Part shown: positions 50,315 through 58,224 of the stretch, in pieces | Numbering within the stretch: the first letter of the stretch is position 1 | Layout: each line of letters opens with the position of its first letter | DNA from: Campylobacter sp. MG1 | GTDB lineage: Bacteria; Campylobacterota; Campylobacteria; Campylobacterales; Campylobacteraceae | Length of the DNA stretch: 64,000 nucleotides | Assembly: GCF_026616895.1 (NCBI RefSeq) | Contig: NZ_JANYME010000001.1 | Coordinates: 186,001 to 250,000, forward strand | Reading direction: 5' to 3' | Program-made: the position numbers and the translations under genes | The notes under the pieces: generated by a model | What the model was told of the DNA's origin: nothing | Seen by the model: only the letters and a program-made list of their open reading frames with translations | Database searches by the model: none

Positions 50315-51022
50315 ATGACTAAAATTCATTTTATTTTAAATGGAAAAGGTGGTATAGGTAAAAGTTTTATAAGCTCTTTATTATGCCAATATTTTTTGTA
50401 TAATAAAGAAAGTATATTAGCAATAGATACTGACCCAAATAATACTACATTATGTAATATAAAAGCATTAAATGCAAATTTTTTAAAACTAATAGATGAT
50501 GATGGTAAATTTAATGTAAGAGAATTTGATAAGATAATTGAACTAGCATATTCTAAAGAAAAGAAAAACTATATTATAGATTCAGGTGCTACTACATTTA
50601 TCCCATTAATTGATTATCTAAAAGAAAATGAAATTATATCTTTATTAAAAAATGAAAAAATAGAAATATATTTTCACGTTCCAATAGTTGGCGGACAAGC
50701 TCAAGATGATACGATTTTAGGCTTAGTTCAGTTAATAAATAATTTTGATTGCAATTTTATTGTTTGGTGTAATGAATATCACGGCTCTTTAAATAATTTT
50801 GAAAATACCCAAGAATATAACGCCATAAAAGAAAAAATAAACGCATTAATATATTTAAAACAATTTAGCAAAGATACTTACGGAAAGGACCTACTAGAAC
50901 TAACTTCAAAAAATCTAACTTTTGATGAAAGTTTAAAAGATAAAAGTTTTTCTCTTATGTCAAAACAAAGACTGAAAATATTTAGAGATAAAGTATTTGA
51001 ACAAATTAAAATTATATTATAA
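50315..51022 (+). CDS. traL: Conjugal transfer ATPase TraL (IncP type)
   Basis: A ParA/MinD-fold protein of 235 residues with a deviant Walker A loop, IHFILNGKGGIGKSFISSLL. It resembles RK2 TraL along its length: AIDTDPNNTTLCNIKALN near residue 38, YIIDSGATTFIPLIDYLKEN near residue 88, VPIVGGQAQDDTILGLVQLI near residue 123, and the end DKSFSLMSKQRLKIFRDKVF. TraL is one of the Tra1 region proteins; its exact role in transfer is unclear. AAGGAGAAAA precedes the ATG. It appears intact although neighbouring transfer genes are broken. Confidence 0.85.
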   Translation: MTKIHFILNGKGGIGKSFISSLLCQYFLYNKESILAIDTDPNNTTLCNIKALNANFLKLIDDDGKFNVREFDKIIELAYSKEKKNYIIDSGATTFIPLIDYLKENEIISLLKNEKIEIYFHVPIVGGQAQDDTILGLVQLINNFDCNFIVWCNEYHGSLNNFENTQEYNAIKEKINALIYLKQFSKDTYGKDLLELTSKNLTFDESLKDKSFSLMSKQRLKIFRDKVFEQIKIIL

Positions 51023-51063
51023 TTATATATAAATTATATATTTTATATATATAATTTATATTA

Positions 51064-51088
51064 TTTTAAGTTTATTTTGATATAATTA
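51064..51088 (+). promoter_or_regulatory. Promoter repeat copy 1 (before the Fic antitoxin)
   Basis: A 25-base A/T-rich block, matching the block at 58080-58104 in 24 of 25 positions, with a TATAAT -10 box at 51081-51086 and a T-rich upstream part typical of Campylobacter sigma-70 promoters. It ends 23 bases before the ATG at 51112. Confidence 0.7.
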
Positions 51089-51111
51089 TTTAAATTTAAA
51101 AAGGAGAAAAA

Positions 51112-51360
51112 ATGAAAAATTATCAAGAGTCAAATTCATTAAAAGAAAGTTTAGAAATTTTAAAAAGATATAAAAATGATGTAAGTAAAGAAGATTATGA
51201 AGATATAAAAGGCATTATAGGAAACCACGCAATAGAAAATTCATATGCTGATGAACTAGATATTATTATGATGGTAAAACAAACTGTCTATGGCTTAAGT
51301 GCTGATGAAATTATAGCTGAATACAAAGAAAAAGGTTATGTTGATTATGAAAGACATTGA
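51112..51360 (+). CDS. VbhA-type antitoxin of a Fic module
   Basis: An 82-residue, mostly helical protein ahead of and overlapping a fic gene, the usual VbhA-VbhT/FicA-FicT order. The class I inhibitory helix normally has [S/T]xxxE[G/N]. Here the matching place reads NHAIEN (about residues 44-49), keeping Glu and Asn but with Asn for Ser/Thr. SYADEL follows directly as an alternative alignment. The C-terminus GLSADEIIAEYKEKGYVDYE is the usual second part of this antitoxin family. It would block the toxin's ATP site. AAGGAGAAAAA precedes the ATG. Confidence 0.75.
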   Translation: MKNYQESNSLKESLEILKRYKNDVSKEDYEDIKGIIGNHAIENSYADELDIIMMVKQTVYGLSADEIIAEYKEKGYVDYERH

Positions 51361-51982
51361 AACATATTTTGAAGAATTGGTAACTAAAAACAAATTAGGC
51401 ATAGAAGATTTTAAAGAGTTTGATAAAATATCTAGAAAATACACTACATCAAGAGAAAGAGAAATTTATTTAAAACCATTAAAAGGAAATTTTGATTATA
51501 AGCATTTAAAAGCAATTCATAAACATATTTTTCAAGATGTGTTTCATTGGGCTGGTAAGGATAGATTTGAACTTAATTTATTAACACCTATGTGCAAAGG
51601 AAATAGTGTGTTTTGTAATGGGCAATTTATACCAAATGAAGCAAATCGTATTTTTTCTAATTTAGAAAAACAAAACTATTTTAAAAATTGCAAAAGCATT
51701 GATGAATTAGCAAAAAATTTAGCTGAATTTATGGGAGATTTAAATGCCTTACACCCATTTAGAGAAGGTAATGGAAGAACCCAAAGAATATTTATAAATC
51801 AATTAACTCAAAACGCAGGTTATAAATTAGACCTAAGATTAATTGATAAAGACAAAATGATAGATGCAAGTATAAAGGCTATGGATTGTGATTATAGAAA
51901 ACTTGAAACCCTTATTAAAGTTAATTTAAAAAGTTTTAAACAAAACCTTGAAAAAGAGCAATCGCAAGGAATAGGATATTAA
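51347..51982 (+). CDS. Fic-domain AMP-transferase toxin
   Basis: About 211 residues. The complete Fic motif HPFREGNGRTQR lies near residue 137, with the catalytic His, the Mg-binding Glu and the phosphate-binding Arg residues, so the enzyme should be active. The preceding HKHIFQDVFHWAGKDRF near residue 60 and the substrate flap are typical. Family members AMPylate target proteins such as gyrase and topoisomerase IV. ATG at 51347 or 51338 lies within the antitoxin gene, so the pair is co-translated. It stands between traL and traF in the decayed element. Confidence 0.88.
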   Translation: MKDIETYFEELVTKNKLGIEDFKEFDKISRKYTTSREREIYLKPLKGNFDYKHLKAIHKHIFQDVFHWAGKDRFELNLLTPMCKGNSVFCNGQFIPNEANRIFSNLEKQNYFKNCKSIDELAKNLAEFMGDLNALHPFREGNGRTQRIFINQLTQNAGYKLDLRLIDKDKMIDASIKAMDCDYRKLETLIKVNLKSFKQNLEKEQSQGIGY

Positions 51983-52043
51983 TATATAAATTATATTATT
52001 TTTATATAAAAAATATATATAATTTATATAAATAATTTAAAAA

Positions 52044-52330
52044 ATGAAAAATATTTGTAAATCAATAACGAAAATAATTAAATATCTAATACTTAGCTTA
52101 GCTACATTTGTTTTAATAGTTACTCCTTTATTTTTTTCTTTTGGTTTAGTTATTAATACAACAAAGTCAATGCCCTTAGGCTTATATAAAAAAATAGATG
52201 GGCCATTAGTTAAAGAAGACTTAGTTATGTTAAAAATTCCTACTACAAATGAATATCTTATAAAAAAAATTGCAGCTGCTAAAGGAGATTTGATTGAGAT
52301 TAATTCTAATGGCGTTTATATTAATAATAT
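52044..52330 (+). pseudogene. traF: TraF conjugal signal peptidase, 5' part (gene split by transposon)
   Basis: TraF is the S26-family peptidase that matures and cyclises the TrbC pilin in IncP-type transfer. The 5' part encodes an N-terminal membrane segment (LILSLATFVLIVTPLFFSFG), the catalytic Ser region NTTKSMPLGLYKK near residue 39, and the Lys region YLIKKIAAAKGDLIEI near residue 70. The frame is cut at 52330, where the IS1595-type element begins; read-through would add a foreign tail and stop at 52421. The remaining codons are at 56441-56639. Together, using one copy of the 8-base duplication, they give 486 bases, exactly 161 codons plus stop. Confidence 0.92.
52323..52330 (+). repeat. 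8-bp target-site duplication, left copy
   Basis: AATAATAT at 52323-52330 is repeated at 56433-56440 on the other side of the element, the duplication length expected of IS1595-family transposition. Confidence 0.92.
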
Positions 52331-52355
52331 GGCTCTGTTAAAATATAAGATTGCT
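52331..52355 (+). repeat. Left terminal inverted repeat of the IS1595-type element
   Basis: 25 bases starting GGCTCTGTTAAAAT; the exact reverse complement is at 56408-56432. All 25 positions match. Confidence 0.95.
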
Positions 52356-52421
52356 AATTCTACACAAATAAAATTATCTATAATCTTATTTAGTCCTATA
52401 AATAATATCATTACAAGTTGA

Positions 52422-52443
52422 AAAGTGTCATAATTGACACTTT
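52422..52443. terminator. Terminator at the end of hsdS
   Basis: The perfect arms AAAGTGTCA and TGACACTTT with a TAAT loop overlap the hsdS stop. A TTTT tail on the minus strand suits termination of the passenger operon inside the transposon. Confidence 0.8.
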
Positions 52444-53503
52444 AAAATTTTAAGATATTAAGTTCTATTTTTGAACATTTATAAATATTCTTTATGAAAC
52501 TTTGCATATATTCATAATCAGGTTCATATACATTGTCGTTTTGTATCTTACTAGGTAAAAGAACTGCAAGACTATCTAAATCAGATTGTCTAAATTGATT
52601 ACTAAAATCATACTTTTCTTTGCAAAAATTATTTATACAACAAGCTATAAAAATTTTACAATTTTCCGATAGCTTATGATTAACCAAAAAATATATATTA
52701 TCGTCCCCCGCATATTTACCTCTGTGATAAAAGCAGTTTCCGAACATATCAATAGTTATGGCGTTAAGATAAGTATCTAATTTGCTACTATCTACATAAG
52801 TTGCAACTCCTTGATTTTCCTTACCTGCTGTAAGAAAAGGTGTATCTCCGTCTATCCTATCTGCTTTTTTTAATCTTTTACCGTGATATTTTATAAAACC
52901 TAATTCATCTATACTAAATTCTTTCCAACTCGCTAAATCAATATTTTCTATTTCTTTTGGTTCTACTTGTAAATTTAAAAAACTATCATTGACTTTTTTT
53001 TCAATTTTTTGCATAAAATCTTGCATATATTTATAATCAGGTTCATAAAAATCGCCATATTTTTTAGCAGGTAACATAAAGGATAATTTTAGGATTGAAG
53101 TTGATGAAATTTGGTCATCATATAAGATTTTTCCTATTTCACTTCTTAAAACTGAAACTAAAAAAGTTGCAGTGTATGTATTTAGTTCGTGGTCTTTTGG
53201 TTTTAAGCAATGGACTTTCATATCAAGAGAAGCTTTGCTTTCTTGATAAAAAACAGTTCCTAAAAACGACACACTAATAAAGTTTTCATATACTCTGTAA
53301 TTTTTATGAGATGAAGTAAAATAGCCTATAATACCATTATTGAAATTTGAAGCACTAATACGAGGGATATTACCGCTTTTTAAATCTTTTTCACTCACAC
53401 TTGCACCTGTTGGAATTTGAACTTTTTTGCCAAGTTTTTTTGTTTCAAATATATCGGCTATAGAAAACCTTTTCCAACCACTTGTATCAATTTTCATCGC
53501 CAT
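52442..53503 (-). CDS. Restriction-modification specificity subunit (HsdS/BcgIB-like)
   Basis: 353 residues made of two target-recognition modules. Each opens with a WKxFSI motif (WKRFSIADIFETKKLGKK near residue 10 and WKEFSIDELGFIKYHGKR near residue 190). Each closes with a repeat helix, FYEPDYKYMQDFMQKIEKK and VYEPDYEYMQSFIKNIYK. Two modules recognise the two halves of a split DNA target. It overlaps the methyltransferase gene by 17 bases. The architecture fits a type I S subunit or the B subunit of BcgI-like type IIB systems. No separate R gene is present in the element. Confidence 0.85.
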   Translation of the reverse strand: MAMKIDTSGWKRFSIADIFETKKLGKKVQIPTGASVSEKDLKSGNIPRISASNFNNGIIGYFTSSHKNYRVYENFISVSFLGTVFYQESKASLDMKVHCLKPKDHELNTYTATFLVSVLRSEIGKILYDDQISSTSILKLSFMLPAKKYGDFYEPDYKYMQDFMQKIEKKVNDSFLNLQVEPKEIENIDLASWKEFSIDELGFIKYHGKRLKKADRIDGDTPFLTAGKENQGVATYVDSSKLDTYLNAITIDMFGNCFYHRGKYAGDDNIYFLVNHKLSENCKIFIACCINNFCKEKYDFSNQFRQSDLDSLAVLLPSKIQNDNVYEPDYEYMQSFIKNIYKCSKIELNILKF

Positions 53504-55294
53504 TGCCTTGTAGTCTGATTATTATTTCATTGTTTTTAGACTTTAAAATATCACTTTTGTATATAATCTTCTCATATAATTCATCTTTAAATTCTTTTGT
53601 ATCTATGTTGTTTTGAAACATTAAATAATCAAGCATAGTTTTTTTAAAATCACTCTCTTTTATCTCAAAAGGTTTTTGTGGCATTTGATAACTCAAACAT
53701 TCGTTAGGTTTAATCCACTGAATAGTATCATCTCCGTTTTGTTTGCGAATTATATCTATCCATTTATTTTCTATTTCTTGCCAACGATTTTTAGTATCGT
53801 GACGACCTTGATTTTTAACGGTTTCTAATCCGTCATCTTCAATATAACAAGCAAAAATTTCTCTATTATTTTGAGCTACACCACTTGTAAATACAAAAAT
53901 ACTTGTAGTTACACCCTCTTTAAATGTATTTTCTGGAAGTTTTATAATTTTTTCTAATCTATGTTTTTTTAATAGTTTTTTACCATTATCTTTATCAAGT
54001 TTTTTATCGGGTAAAATAAAGGCACATTTTGAATTTTTTGGAACACAATCAAGGACATTGCTGACAATTTGCATACAACCATATTTACGCTCAAATGGTG
54101 GATTCATTAAAACTTTAACGGCATTCTCCCCCCCCCTAATTTTTCTTTTATTAACTCTTTTGCTTCGTCGCTCCTTGTATCTATATGAAACAAATTTGTT
54201 TTTCCATCTTTATGTATCATCATATTTGCATAAGCTAGTGCAATTATTTCTCTATCGTTCTCAAATCCATACAAGTGATATTTTTTAATTATTTCAGCTT
54301 CAGCAGAATTTACGCCACCTGCTTGTTTAATTTGCTTACTCATTGCCTTTACCAAAAATGCACCACTACCACACGCTCCGTCAAATACATAATCATCTTT
54401 ATTTATATCTATAAGACGATACATAAAGCTTGTTATATGGTCTGGTGTAAAAACTTGTCCGTTATCACTCTTTTTCTTATAACGATTAAACTCGTTAAAA
54501 AATATACCCATAACATCTTCACCTTGCCAAAAATCAGAATTAACACACTCGCTAATTTCACAAACACAATCTATAAAGTCATCTATAGCTTCTTGGTTTT
54601 CTGTAAAGTTCATTTTTACTTCACTAAAAACTTCTAACAACAAATCAAGTTTTTGATTTATTTTTCTATCTTCTTGCAATGATTTACTTAAAGTGCTATG
54701 AATTAATGTATGAAATGGTGCATATCCTAAACCTTTTACACCTAAAAGAGCTCCGTCATATCTTTGTGCTACTAAAGCACAAGCAGTAAAAATCATTCTA
54801 TGGTATAAGTTTTTAACACCAAATTTAAAATGAAGTAAATCATTTATGCGTTTAGTGAGTTTATATATTAAATTTTTATCAATTTTGTCTATATCAAAAA
54901 GCTTTATATAAAATGTTTTTGGTTGCAGGTCGTTTATTATATCAGTTCTTTCCACACCATTTAAAAATACCCTAGTTTTAATACCATTATACAAAATTCC
55001 AACTACTTTTTTATATTGGGAAAGGATAGTATTTGTATATTTTTCTATATCTTTTATCCAATCATCTTTATCAATGTCCTCTTTTTCACTTTTTGTGCTT
55101 AACACGATGGCAACCTTGACTTTGTTGTTTGGTAGATACCAGCCGTCAGGCTTATCTTTTGTTCCAACTTTAAAGCCTAATTGTTTAAAGCTTGTTATTT
55201 GTCCCACCCCTTGCTTGACACCTTTTTCATCATCATCAAATTTTAAAATTTTTCTTGCCTCGTCTCTTACTTCGTCCTCTGTTTTATAACTCAT
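53487..55294 (-). pseudogene. N6-adenine DNA methyltransferase (BcgIA/HsdM-like), phase-variable, currently out of frame
   Basis: Translation from ATG 55294 stops at 54107, after 395 residues, just beyond a run of nine G (minus strand, 54128-54136). One more G would read on as ENAVKVLMNPPFERKYG and give 602 residues ending at 53487. The first part has an N-terminal domain resembling the PD-(D/E)xK region of RM enzymes (KPDGWYLP, then VAIVLSTKSEKED) and methyltransferase motif I (FDGACGSGAFLVKAM near residue 310). The second part has the catalytic motif IV NPPF. Thus in the present state motif I and motif IV are on separate peptides. The stop and a possible restart overlap (TAATG at 54109-54105). 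It sits between the specificity gene and the transposase. Confidence 0.88.
54128..54136 (-). repeat. G9 tract, phase-variation switch of the methyltransferase
   Basis: Nine C on the plus strand, nine G in the gene. Tracts of 7, 10 or 13 G would give the full-length reading frame. Confidence 0.92.
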
Positions 55295-55325
55295 TTTATT
55301 ATCCTTTTTTTTGTTTTTTATGCAT

Positions 55326-56351
55326 TTACGCCACTAACAATGGTACAGCAAGTCTATTTGCTATATTTATGTTTTTACTTATACAATTGTTATTTAGTAT
55401 GTGTTTTAGTAAAATTCGTTCTTTATCTTTTCTATTTTCTTTTGCAAAATTTACAAAATTATGATACACAAGATAGTTATTTAGGTATTTAGTTGATACA
55501 CCTTTAAAATTATAAACTATCATAGCTTTTAGTTTGCTATGATAATTATTAATAGTTTGAATATTAAAACTCCCACAAGTATATTTATTGCGTGGTATTC
55601 TTATATGGTTTAAATCTAAATCGGACGCTACTTTTAAATAGGCTCTAAAACTATCTGTTACAAAAATACTATTTTTAGCTATTTTATTAGCTAATACATT
55701 TAATAAATTTACTAATTTTGGTTTGCCTAAATTTGATACTTTAGAAATAGACAATCCATTATGATTTATAGCACAAGATATACAAACCTGCTCTTTAGAT
55801 AATCCACGCAAAGTTGCACTTGTGCCTCTTTTCTTTGCTAAGCGTGGAAAATTAAAATCCTTGTGATGACCTTTATAAGAGATAGGTAAAAATGTTTCAT
55901 CGGCTTCAACGATACCATTAAGTTTAACTTTGTTTTGCATTTCTTGTAAGGCATCTAGGATTTTGTGTCGCCAAACAAAAGCAGTGGGTAATGAAATACC
56001 ACAAATTTCAGCAGTTTTTCTTAGTGAATATTTTTCTATCATACAATGGATGTATTTTTTCCATACTGATAAGTCCTTTTTAACGCCATATAATATAGTG
56101 TTGTTTGAAGCTACAAAAGATTTTTTGCAATCAAGACAAAAAAAACTCTGCTTACCATTATTTCTTGTGCCATTCTTTTTAAAATGAGTGGATTTACAAT
56201 ACGGACACTCTTTAATCTCTTTGGTAAATGTAATTTTTTTCTCTGGTTTTTCTTTGTTTTTGATAGATTTTAGAAAGGATTTTTTATCATCATCACTAAG
56301 AGTATTAAAAAGCTGTTTTACTATTTCAAGCTCTGTACTTGAAGTTGCCAT
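55326..56351 (-). CDS. IS1595-family transposase
   Basis: 341 residues. The N-terminal zinc ribbon, CPYCKSTHFKKNGTRNNGKQ followed by FFCLDCKKSF (about residues 48-80), is the family's hallmark. A helix-turn-helix-like stretch comes next (SLRKTAEICGISLPTAFVWR). The DDE-type core then has IVEADETFLP near residue 155 (first Asp) and IFVTDSFRAYLKV near residue 228 (second Asp). The third acidic position appears as Asn in INNYHSKLKAMIVYNFKGVS, a substitution seen in part of this family. STKYLNNYLVYHNF ends the core. ATG 56351 follows AAGGTAGTAAA. It is complete and should be functional. Confidence 0.93.
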   Translation of the reverse strand: MATSSTELEIVKQLFNTLSDDDKKSFLKSIKNKEKPEKKITFTKEIKECPYCKSTHFKKNGTRNNGKQSFFCLDCKKSFVASNNTILYGVKKDLSVWKKYIHCMIEKYSLRKTAEICGISLPTAFVWRHKILDALQEMQNKVKLNGIVEADETFLPISYKGHHKDFNFPRLAKKRGTSATLRGLSKEQVCISCAINHNGLSISKVSNLGKPKLVNLLNVLANKIAKNSIFVTDSFRAYLKVASDLDLNHIRIPRNKYTCGSFNIQTINNYHSKLKAMIVYNFKGVSTKYLNNYLVYHNFVNFAKENRKDKERILLKHILNNNCISKNINIANRLAVPLLVA

Positions 56352-56407
56352 TTTACTACCTTTATTATTAATTCTTGTTATTGATATTATAGCGAAAAAA
56401 GTTAAAA

Positions 56408-56432
56408 AGCAATCTTATATTTTAACAGAGCC
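56408..56432 (-). repeat. Right terminal inverted repeat of the IS1595-type element
   Basis: 25 bases ending TTTTAACAGAGCC, the exact reverse complement of 52331-52355. Confidence 0.95.
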
Positions 56433-56440
56433 AATAATAT
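56433..56440 (+). repeat. 8-bp target-site duplication, right copy
   Basis: AATAATAT, identical to 52323-52330. Confidence 0.92.
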
Positions 56441-56639
56441 TTTACAAGCAAACACAAAAATATTTAAATACGATACCTTTAATCAACCACTACACTTTAA
56501 TCAACTAAAAACTATTTTAAAAGATAATGAATTTATTGTTTTAGGAGAACATATAAGAAGTTATGATAGTAGATATTTTGGTATTGTAAAACAATATGAA
56601 AATAATATAAAAAAACTTATAAAAATAATAACATTTTAA
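56441..56639 (+). pseudogene. traF: TraF conjugal signal peptidase, 3' part
   Basis: Continues the frame of 52044-52330 across the transposon. It encodes QANTKIFKYDTFNQPLHFNQ and, near the end, VLGEHIRSYDSRYFGIVKQY, the S26 box E equivalent (usually GDxxxxSxDSRxxG). Stop at 56637-56639. No start of its own, so it is silent while the transposon stays in place. Confidence 0.9.
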
Positions 56640-56704
56640 TATTATTTTTATATAATATTTATATAAATTATATATAATAACATAATTTAATATAAGGAGA
56701 AAAA

Positions 56705-56911
56705 ATGGCAACAATTATGGAAAAAGATGTTTTATTAGAATATGCAAGTTTTGGATATTTAATTAAAAATAGAGATACAAAAGAAGCTCAAGATGATTTA
56801 AATAAAATGCACGAAATAAAACAATGGTTATACTCTACTGATGAAGAAGATATAGATTACGAAAGCACCAAAGAAAAAATAAAAAATTTAAGGCAAAAAT
56901 ATGAAAATTGA
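56705..56911 (+). CDS. Antitoxin of the zeta toxin module
   Basis: 68 residues (MATIMEKDVLLEYASFGYLI at the start), acidic and helical, directly before and overlapping (by 11 bases) the zeta toxin gene, which is the standard epsilon/zeta layout. It is paralogous to the 58225 protein (shared MATxMEK start), which has no toxin partner. AAGGAGAAAAA precedes the ATG, and an A/T-rich block with a TATAATA box lies upstream. Confidence 0.72.
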   Translation: MATIMEKDVLLEYASFGYLIKNRDTKEAQDDLNKMHEIKQWLYSTDEEDIDYESTKEKIKNLRQKYEN

Positions 56912-57641
56912 TGAGAATATTTTTAATATAATATGGTCAGATTTAAAAAAAGATTATATTATACCCGTTAATAATCCTAAAGCATTTGTTTTAGGTGGTC
57001 AGCCAGGTGCTGGTAAATCAAAACTAATCAAGCTTATTGAACAAGAGCTTAATAGCAATGTTATCGTAATAAATGGAGATGATTATAGAAAATATCATCC
57101 AGATTATGCTAATTTACAAGCTACTTATGGTAAAGATTCACCTAAACACACTGCTACATTTGCAGGAATGATTACTGAAATGATTTTAGATAAAGCTATC
57201 AAAAATAAATTAAATGTAGTAATTGAAGGAACTTTTAGAACCGCTACTACACCAATTAAAACACTACAATTATTTAAAGATAATGGTTATAACACAAATG
57301 TATTAATTCAAACTTGCCATAAAGATATTAGTTGGAAATCTTGTCTTGAAAGATATGAAAAAATGTTAGAAACAAATCCAGCTGAAGCTAGATTTACAGA
57401 TAAAGCTCATCACGATATAGTAGTTGATAATCTAGCAAATAATATTAAAGAAGTTCAAAAATCAGGCCTAGTTGATAATATTAAAATCTATTCAAGGATT
57501 TTAGATAAAAAAACTGGTAATTTTAATCAAATTGAAATTTATAATAGTGATTTAAAACCTAAAGTTAATATTGCAACCATTAATAAATATTTAGGTTTAG
57601 AAAGAAATATAAGCGTAGAAAATTCATATAATTTTGATTAA
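56901..57641 (+). CDS. Zeta-type toxin (UDP-sugar kinase family)
   Basis: 246 residues. The P-loop is FVLGGQPGAGKSKLIKLIEQ near residue 30. The catalytic Asp region is VIVINGDDYRKYHPDYANLQ near residue 52. VVIEGTFRTATTPI near residue 112 and LERYEKM near residue 150 are also family features. Zeta/PezT toxins phosphorylate UDP-N-acetylglucosamine and stop cell-wall synthesis. All key residues are present, so it should be active when the antitoxin is lost, stabilising this degraded element. Confidence 0.88.
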   Translation: MKIDENIFNIIWSDLKKDYIIPVNNPKAFVLGGQPGAGKSKLIKLIEQELNSNVIVINGDDYRKYHPDYANLQATYGKDSPKHTATFAGMITEMILDKAIKNKLNVVIEGTFRTATTPIKTLQLFKDNGYNTNVLIQTCHKDISWKSCLERYEKMLETNPAEARFTDKAHHDIVVDNLANNIKEVQKSGLVDNIKIYSRILDKKTGNFNQIEIYNSDLKPKVNIATINKYLGLERNISVENSYNFD

Positions 57642-57660
57642 TTTACTAAGAGTAAAAAAA

Positions 57661-58041
57661 ATGGATAAAAAGCAAATTATAGATGAAATAGCAAAAAAAC
57701 ATCATTTGATATTAGATGAAAATGACCCTATTTTTGCAATCGTTACAGCTAATGAAATTATGTTTGATGATTATATAAAGCAGCTTGAAAAGACACAAAT
57801 AAAAAATAAAGCTGATTTAGAAAGCTATAAACAAAGTTTAATAAGTGATATCCAAGAAGAGTTTAAAAAACATCATCAAATTTTACAAGAACTGAAATTA
57901 AATAAAATTTCAAATTCAAATTATAACCAACTCCAAAATGAAAAAAATATAGACTTTAATAAAAAAAATATTTTTATAGCTTTTATTATAGGTCAGATTA
58001 TATTTTTACTTATTGGTTTAATTATAGGTATATTATTATAG
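57661..58041 (+). CDS. traM: Conjugal transfer protein TraM (IncP type)
   Basis: 126 residues. The N-terminus DKKQIIDEIAKKHHLILDEN then DPIFAIVTANEIMFDDYIKQ fits the TraM pattern of IncP-like elements ('IAxKHxIxLxxDDPIxxxxTxNE'). A coiled coil follows, and a single C-terminal membrane segment (IFIAFIIGQIIFLLIGLIIG). It may assist transfer gene expression or the relaxosome; the role is not settled. ATG at 57661 is preferred; an in-frame TTG at 57634 overlaps the zeta gene. Confidence 0.72.
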   Translation: MDKKQIIDEIAKKHHLILDENDPIFAIVTANEIMFDDYIKQLEKTQIKNKADLESYKQSLISDIQEEFKKHHQILQELKLNKISNSNYNQLQNEKNIDFNKKNIFIAFIIGQIIFLLIGLIIGILL

Positions 58042-58079
58042 TATTATTTTTATATAATTTTTATATATATTTTATATAA

Positions 58080-58104
58080 TTTTAAGTTTATTTTTATATA
58101 ATTA
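58080..58104 (+). promoter_or_regulatory. Promoter repeat copy 2
   Basis: Matches the block at 51064-51088 in 24 of 25 positions, with TATAAT at 58097-58102. It faces the hairpin at 58174 and the gene at 58225. Confidence 0.68.
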
Positions 58105-58173
58105 TAGTATTATTTTATAATAAATATTTTATTTGAAATTAAAGCATTTAAAATCGTTAAAAAATTAGAAAAA

Positions 58174-58201
58174 CGCATAGCTCTAATTTTAATACCTATG
58201 C
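58174..58201 (+). repeat. Hairpin repeat copy 2 (before the orphan antitoxin-like gene)
   Basis: GCATAG (58175-58180) and CTATGC (58196-58201) pair around a CTCTAATTTT loop; the same layout is at 50258-50287. It lies between a promoter-like block and the ATG at 58225. Confidence 0.6.
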
Positions 58202-58224
58202 TAAAATTTTTAAAAAGGAAAAAA

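Larger units (their letters stand above)
52331..56432. mobile_element. IS1595-family transposon carrying a phase-variable methyltransferase/specificity system, inserted in traF
   Basis: A 4,102-bp element bounded by perfect 25-bp inverted repeats (52331-52355 and 56408-56432) and flanked by the 8-bp duplication AATAATAT. It encodes, all on the minus strand, an IS1595-type transposase (55326-56351), an N6-adenine methyltransferase of restriction-modification type (53487-55294, frameshifted) and a specificity subunit (52442-53503). The repeats and duplication are seen directly. It is known that IS1595-family members make 8-bp duplications and may carry passenger genes. That the passengers move with the transposase is inferred from their position inside the repeats. 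Perfect repeats and duplication suggest a recent insertion. Confidence 0.93.

Noticed and set aside
52331-52421. C-terminal tail ALLKYKIANST... of the apparent 125-residue TraF protein
   Set aside because: These codons lie inside the transposon's inverted repeat; they are read-through, not TraF sequence.
54058-55464. Plus-strand ORFs opposite the methyltransferase and transposase genes
   Set aside because: They are shadows of well-supported minus-strand genes; composition is unlike real proteins (Phe/Leu/Cys-rich).
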